Source: an uncultured Clostridium sp.
GTDB lineage: Bacteria; Bacillota; Clostridia; Clostridiales; Clostridiaceae
DNA length: 11,184 nt
Reading direction: 5' to 3'
NCBI GenBank assembly: GCA_900543325.1
Contig: UQQU01000093.1
Coordinates: forward strand, 1 to 11,184
The position numbers and the translations under genes were made by a program. Each line of letters opens with the position of its first letter. Within the stretch, counting starts at the first letter, position 1. Below the pieces are notes generated by a model that saw nothing but the letters and a program-made list of their open reading frames with translations, was not told the origin of the DNA and searched no databases. This document shows positions 7,275 to 11,184 of this stretch, piece by piece.

Positions 7275-8711
7275 TTAAGGTCTCTTAACTACTCCTTCAT
7301 ATAACCACTTATATTGCATAGCTGATTTTTCCCAACTATTATCTGAATTCATAGCTTGTCTGATTATGTTATTCCAAGCATTTTTATCGCTGTAGATTGT
7401 TAATGCATATTCAATTATTTGCATTAATTCACTTGAATTAAAGTTTTTAAACCCAAATCCATTCCCTACTCCATTATATTTGTTGTAAGGATATACTGTA
7501 TCCCTTAACCCTCCAGTTTCTCTTACAATAGGAATTGATCCATATCTTAATGCTATTAATTGTCCTAATCCACAAGGTTCAAATAATGATGGCATTAAGA
7601 ACATATCAGTTGCAGCATATATTTTATGTGCTAAAGTATTGTCAAACTTAATATTAGCTGAAACTTTATCTGGATATCTATATTGTAAATTCTTAAATGT
7701 TTCCTCATACCAATAATCACCAGTTCCTAATATAACAACCTGTATATCTCTTTGAAGAAGCCTATCTATCATATTAACTATCAAGTCACAACCTTTTTGA
7801 TGAGTTAATCTAGATATTATACCAATCATAGGTGTATCTTTTTTTTGTGGCAATCCTAACTCTCTTTGTAGAGCTAATTTGTTTTCAACTTTATTGCTTA
7901 TTGAATTAATATTAAAGTTTTTAAATATAAATTTATCATCTTGAGGATTAAATTCTTCATAATCTATTCCATTAACTATCCCCATTAAATAATAACTTTT
8001 ACTTCTAAGAAACCCGTCTAATCCTTCACCATATTGTGGGGTTTTTATTTCTTCTGCATAGGTCTTACTTACTGTTGTAATTTGATCACAATAATTTAAT
8101 CCACCTTTTAAAAAGCTTACTGAACCATCTAACTCAACACTTCCATTAACTAATGGCATATAGTCATAACCAAATAATTCTGGTAATACTTTAGGCGAAA
8201 AACTGCCTTTAAATAATAAATTATGAATTGAAAATACTGTTTTTATTCTTGAGTAAAATTGATCTTTTTTATATTCTAAATTAAGTAATACTGGTACCAT
8301 TCCTGTTTGCCAATCATTACAGTTTATTAAATCTGGCTGCCAATCAATTTCCTTAATAAATTCTAGAACAGCCCTATTAAAAAATGCAAATCTTTCTCCA
8401 TCATCAAAATATCCATATAAACCATCTCTATTAAAGTAATACTCATTATCTATAAAATAATAAATCACCTCATTATATTCATATTGAAAAACTCCACAGT
8501 ATTGATTTCTCCACCCCACTGGAACTGTAAACCACTTTACAAACTGTAACTTTTGTTTTAACTCATCTTTTATATTTTTATACTTGGGTATTACTACCCT
8601 AGTATCTATACCTAGTTTTATTAATGATTTAGGCAATGCTCCCATTACATCTCCTAAACCACCAGTTTTAATAAATGGATGCGCTTCTGATGCTGCAAAC
8701 AATACTTTCAT
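7275..8711 (-). CDS. glgA: GlgA, ADP-glucose-dependent glycogen synthase
   Basis: This 478-residue GT5 glycosyltransferase transfers glucose from ADP-glucose to the non-reducing end of an alpha-1,4-glucan. It is a GT-B fold with two Rossmann-like halves. The N-terminal half begins MKVLFAASEAHPFIKTGGLGDV, carrying the KTGGL ADP-glucose motif (15-19), and includes HNLLFKG (163-169). The C-terminal half holds SRLTHQKG (300-307, with the expected phosphate-binding Arg301 and Lys306) and SLFEPCGLGQ with the conserved Glu378. Length matches bacterial GlgA. The start is an ATG 9 bases after GGGAG, a Shine-Dalgarno that overlaps the glgB TAG stop, so translation may be coupled to glgB. The gap to glgB is 13 bp. 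The stop is TAA, and glgP follows after 27 bp. Confidence 0.97.
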   Translation of the reverse strand: MKVLFAASEAHPFIKTGGLGDVMGALPKSLIKLGIDTRVVIPKYKNIKDELKQKLQFVKWFTVPVGWRNQYCGVFQYEYNEVIYYFIDNEYYFNRDGLYGYFDDGERFAFFNRAVLEFIKEIDWQPDLINCNDWQTGMVPVLLNLEYKKDQFYSRIKTVFSIHNLLFKGSFSPKVLPELFGYDYMPLVNGSVELDGSVSFLKGGLNYCDQITTVSKTYAEEIKTPQYGEGLDGFLRSKSYYLMGIVNGIDYEEFNPQDDKFIFKNFNINSISNKVENKLALQRELGLPQKKDTPMIGIISRLTHQKGCDLIVNMIDRLLQRDIQVVILGTGDYWYEETFKNLQYRYPDKVSANIKFDNTLAHKIYAATDMFLMPSLFEPCGLGQLIALRYGSIPIVRETGGLRDTVYPYNKYNGVGNGFGFKNFNSSELMQIIEYALTIYSDKNAWNNIIRQAMNSDNSWEKSAMQYKWLYEGVVKRP

Positions 8712-8724
8712 CTATTCACACTCC

Positions 8725-10761
8725 CTATTTATATTTATTATTCACTTTTAAAATAATAGCTGCCATTGGTGGAACTTTAATTTTTATTGAATATGGTTGC
8801 TTATTATAAGGAATTTCCTCTGCCACTATCTTATCAGCCATTACTTGTCCTGACCCTCCATAAATTTCACTATCAGTATTAAAATCTTCTACGTACTCCC
8901 CTAATATTGGAACACCAACTCTAAAATCATATCTAACTACAGGAGTATAATTACATATAAATATTAGACATTCCTCGTTTTTACTATCTCTTCTTATAAA
9001 AGAATATATACTTTCATCGCAATTATCTGCATCAATCCATTCATATCCTTCTATCTTATAATCACTCTCCCATAAGGCCTTATTTTCTTTGTAATAATGG
9101 TTCATATCTTTAAAGAATTGTTGTGTCTTTCTATGCATATCATATTCTTTAATTAAATTCCATTGTAATTCTTCATATTCACGCCATTCTATAAATTGAC
9201 CAAACTCAGATCCCATAAACATTAATTTTTTTCCAGGATGACCCATCATATGTGCTAAATAAACTCTAACTCCAGCGAATTTATTCCAATAATCTCCCCA
9301 CATTTTATTTACAAGTGAACCTTTTCCATGTACAACTTCATCATGTGATATAGACAATATAAAATTCTCTGAATAATGGTATGCCATTGAAAAAGTAAGT
9401 TTATGATGATGATATTTTCTATATATTGGATCCTTCTCGATATATTTTAAAGTATCATTCATCCATCCCATATTCCATTTAAAATTAAAACCTAATCCAT
9501 CTTCTTCAATAGGTTTAGATATTTTAGGCCATGAAGTAGATTCTTCAGCAATTGTCATTACATTAGGAAACTCCTCATGAAGTGCACTATTATAATCTTT
9601 TATAAATTGTATTGCTTCTAAATTTCCATTTCCACCATAAATATTAGGAGTCCACTCACCAGCATTTCTTCCATAATCAAGATACAGCATATTTGATACC
9701 GCATCATTCCTAATTCCATCTATATGAAATTCTTTTACCCAATAAAAAAGATTTGATATTAAGAAGCTTTTAACTTCAGGTCTTCCTAAGTCAAAATTAA
9801 ATGTGCCCCATCCCTTATTATCTCTTTTCCATTCTTCTTGATATTCATAAGTTGGAGTTCCATCAAACATATATAATCCATGTGCATCTTTACAAAAATG
9901 ACTTGGTACCCAATCTAATATTACTCCTATACCCGCTTTATGAAGCTCATCAATTAAATACTTAAAATCATTTGCATTTCCATATCTACTAGTTACAGAA
10001 TAATATCCTACACCTTGATATCCCCAAGATGCATCTAATGGATGTTCTAATATTGGTAACATTTCTACATGAGTATATCCCATGTCTACTAAATACTTCG
10101 GTAATTCTTCTGCTATCTCTTTATATGTTAAAAATTCCCCATTTTTAGTCTTCCAAGATCCTAAATGCATTTCATAAATATTAATTGGACTTTCATACAT
10201 ATTGAATCTTTTTCTCTTCATCATCCAACTTCTATCATTCCATTTATACTTAACATTGTCACTAATTATTGATGCGGTATTTGGTCTTTTTTCTGATTCA
10301 AAGGCATAAGGATCTGCTTTATATTTATGTTCTCCATGAATATTTTCTATTGAGTATTTATATTTTTCTCCTGGTTCTATTCCCTCTATAAATATACTCC
10401 ATAATCCTAAATCTGATACCTTTTCCATCTTATAATCTTCTTTTACTTCAAAGTTAGAGAAATCTCCTACTACATATACATTTTTTGCTCTAGGCGCCCA
10501 TGTCGTGAATCTAACACCTTTTTTTCTTTTTTCAGAAACAACATGTGCTCCCATAAAAGCATATGCCTCATAGTGCTTTCCTTCATGAAATAAAGAAATA
10601 TTATCAACACTTAATTCACATTTTACTTTCTTTTTAACAGGTTTATCTTCTTTTTTATTATCCGAACTTTTACTATTTATCTTCTTATTTACTGACTTAA
10701 CATCTTCAATTGTCTTTTTTTTACTAATCTTCTTAACAGCTACTCCAGTTTCTCCTCTCAT
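8725..10761 (-). CDS. glgB: GlgB, 1,4-alpha-glucan branching enzyme
   Basis: This GH13-family enzyme cuts an alpha-1,4 chain and rejoins it through an alpha-1,6 bond, making glycogen branches in the cytoplasm. The 678 residues comprise a lysine-rich tail (1-47, 16 Lys), an N-terminal CBM48-type beta-sandwich (about 70-170) and a catalytic barrel (about 190-560). A C-terminal beta domain follows (about 575-675). Motifs are EHPLDASWGYQGVGYY (239-254), DWVPSHF (283-289), IRNDAV with nucleophile Asp353, IAEEST with acid Glu406, and SHDEVVHGK with Asp474. All three catalytic acids are present. The residue just before the nucleophile is Asn rather than the more usual Val. The tail makes the protein longer than most GlgB of about 630 residues and is probably disordered. 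The ATG lies 7 bases after AAGGGGG (10769-10775). It is the first gene of the four-gene operon; its TAG stop overlaps the glgA Shine-Dalgarno. Confidence 0.96.
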   Translation of the reverse strand: MRGETGVAVKKISKKKTIEDVKSVNKKINSKSSDNKKEDKPVKKKVKCELSVDNISLFHEGKHYEAYAFMGAHVVSEKRKKGVRFTTWAPRAKNVYVVGDFSNFEVKEDYKMEKVSDLGLWSIFIEGIEPGEKYKYSIENIHGEHKYKADPYAFESEKRPNTASIISDNVKYKWNDRSWMMKRKRFNMYESPINIYEMHLGSWKTKNGEFLTYKEIAEELPKYLVDMGYTHVEMLPILEHPLDASWGYQGVGYYSVTSRYGNANDFKYLIDELHKAGIGVILDWVPSHFCKDAHGLYMFDGTPTYEYQEEWKRDNKGWGTFNFDLGRPEVKSFLISNLFYWVKEFHIDGIRNDAVSNMLYLDYGRNAGEWTPNIYGGNGNLEAIQFIKDYNSALHEEFPNVMTIAEESTSWPKISKPIEEDGLGFNFKWNMGWMNDTLKYIEKDPIYRKYHHHKLTFSMAYHYSENFILSISHDEVVHGKGSLVNKMWGDYWNKFAGVRVYLAHMMGHPGKKLMFMGSEFGQFIEWREYEELQWNLIKEYDMHRKTQQFFKDMNHYYKENKALWESDYKIEGYEWIDADNCDESIYSFIRRDSKNEECLIFICNYTPVVRYDFRVGVPILGEYVEDFNTDSEIYGGSGQVMADKIVAEEIPYNKQPYSIKIKVPPMAAIILKVNNKYK

Positions 10762-10832
10762 GTGAATTCCCCCTTATCTTTTATACTATTGTAATTTTTA
10801 TCAATATAGAAGTTATTTTTCTCTATTTTATA

Positions 10833-10862
10833 ATTCTACCATCAAGCTTTTGTACTCTTCAA
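10833..10862 (-). promoter_or_regulatory. Candidate proximal promoter of the glgB operon
   Basis: On the minus strand, a -35-like TTGAAG (10857-10862) and a -10-like TAGAAT (10833-10838) are separated by 18 bp. The start would be near 10826, giving a leader of about 65 bases before glgB. The -10 matches five of six consensus positions and the -35 four of six. It is the best-placed sigma-A-like pair upstream of the operon but is not proven. Confidence 0.45.
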
Positions 10863-10897
10863 CTTCTTTTAACCGACATTTAATCTAATAATATTTG

Positions 10898-10982
10898 ATA
10901 CCCATATTCATATTTATCCTATTTATGTTATATTTTGTCGTTTTATTTTTTTTTATAAATGTACTTGTCTATATTTGGGTAT
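10898..10982. repeat. Spaced inverted repeat upstream of glgB
   Basis: ATACCCATAT (10898-10907) and, inverted, ATACCCAAAT (10973-10982) match at nine of ten bases, about 65 bp apart. The CCC cores stand out in a region that is otherwise almost all A and T. They could be binding half-sites for a regulator between the two candidate promoters. No known operator was recognised. Confidence 0.3.
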
Positions 10983-11084
10983 ATTTTTCTATCTTTTTAT
11001 ATATAATCTTGATATCGTATAATATATAATTATATGCTTATAAAATTTTTATATTACTTATGGAATTTTAAAACTGTAATAAAA

Positions 11085-11128
11085 ATAACTATTTATAAAT
11101 AATTATACAAAAAAGTACTTAGTGTAAA
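11085..11128 (-). promoter_or_regulatory. Candidate distal glgB-operon promoter overlapped by a palindrome
   Basis: On the minus strand, a consensus -10 TATAAT (11102-11107) follows a -35-like TTTACA (11123-11128) with a short 15-bp spacer. A 22-bp near-palindrome (11085-11106, core ATTTATAAAT, one mismatched pair) covers the -10 and the probable start. If used, it would give a leader of more than 330 bases before glgB. The short spacing lowers confidence. Confidence 0.28.
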
Positions 11129-11134
11129 TGGAGG

Positions 11135-11164
11135 GCACTGAAAAACTTAATGTTTTTTAAGTGC
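11135..11164. repeat. Imperfect hairpin near the right edge
   Basis: GCACT (11135-11139) pairs with AGTGC (11160-11164). After one mismatch, five A residues pair with five T residues. Neither strand has a U tract immediately after the stem, so it is not a standard intrinsic terminator. It lies next to the DnaA-box sequence. Confidence 0.4.
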
Positions 11165-11166
11165 GG

Positions 11167-11175
11167 TTATCCACA
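11167..11175 (+). promoter_or_regulatory. Perfect DnaA-box sequence
   Basis: TTATCCACA matches the consensus DnaA box exactly. A second, one-mismatch candidate, TTATACAAA, lies at 11103-11111. A single perfect box can occur by chance in about one in ten windows of this size and composition (rough estimate). It supports neither an origin nor DnaA control by itself. The sequence beyond the window would decide. Confidence 0.4.
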
Positions 11176-11184
11176 AAGTAAAAA

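Noticed and set aside
10930..10945. Possible Spo0A box (TTTTGTCGTTTT) upstream of glgB
   Set aside because: It matches only five of seven core positions of TGTCGAA; such matches are expected by chance in this sequence.
11128..11160. Ten-codon plus-strand ORF (MEGTEKLNVF) overlapping the hairpin
   Set aside because: Too short, with no ribosome binding site in front of it; the GGAGGG lies inside or after its own start.
11135..11164. Hairpin considered as an intrinsic terminator of a gene to the right
   Set aside because: Neither strand has a U-rich tract right after the stem, and the stem contains a mismatch.
11150..11184. Possible start of a plus-strand gene (ATG then an open frame reading MFFKCGYPQSK to the edge)
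   Set aside because: Only 11 codons are visible, the GGAGGG upstream is 14 bases away (too far), and the ATG lies inside the hairpin at 11135-11164. It cannot be supported without the next bases.
1..11184. Search for a mobile element, CRISPR array, tRNA, toxin-antitoxin or defence genes
   Set aside because: All coding space is taken by six glycogen-metabolism genes with intact motifs; the non-coding stretches show no transposase remnants, spaced repeats or tRNA-like folds.

Overview
The window is AT-rich (over 70% A+T by eye) and carries the bacterial glycogen (granulose) genes. It has a GlgC/GlgD pair of ADP-glucose pyrophosphorylase-like proteins, purine-rich Shine-Dalgarno sites and very AT-rich spacers. 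Together these point to a low-GC Firmicute of the Clostridium sensu stricto type. The species cannot be named from the sequence alone.

All six genes lie on the minus strand and are read from right to left. Positions 10762-11184 are a 423-bp non-coding region with candidate promoters, inverted repeats and, at the very edge, a perfect DnaA-box sequence. Next come glgB (branching enzyme), glgA (glycogen synthase), glgP (glycogen phosphorylase) and a cytoplasmic GH13 alpha-glucan hydrolase, with gaps of 13, 27 and 7 bp. They almost certainly form one operon, which ends at a clear intrinsic terminator (2922-2957). A 265-bp spacer (2701-2965) then holds that terminator, a candidate promoter inside a perfect 13-bp inverted repeat, and a leader hairpin. 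It leads into glgC and glgD (21-bp gap), which end at a second intrinsic terminator (360-397). To the left, still on the minus strand, is an rRNA-type promoter followed by a boxA-like leader that runs out of the window. A 16S rRNA gene probably starts just beyond position 1.

The genes make a complete glycogen cycle. GlgC, probably with the catalytically degenerate GlgD, makes ADP-glucose. GlgA extends alpha-1,4 chains and GlgB adds alpha-1,6 branches. GlgP releases glucose-1-phosphate from chain ends, and the GH13 hydrolase probably trims or debranches what is left. Precursor supply (glgCD) is a separate transcription unit from polymer synthesis and breakdown (glgBAP-GH13), so the two could be controlled independently.

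I see no mobile element, CRISPR array, tRNA gene or novel multigene system. The main points of interest are start-codon choices, stop codons lying inside the next gene's Shine-Dalgarno site, inverted repeats at the putative promoters, the degenerate GlgD, the lysine-rich GlgB N-terminus and the two window edges.
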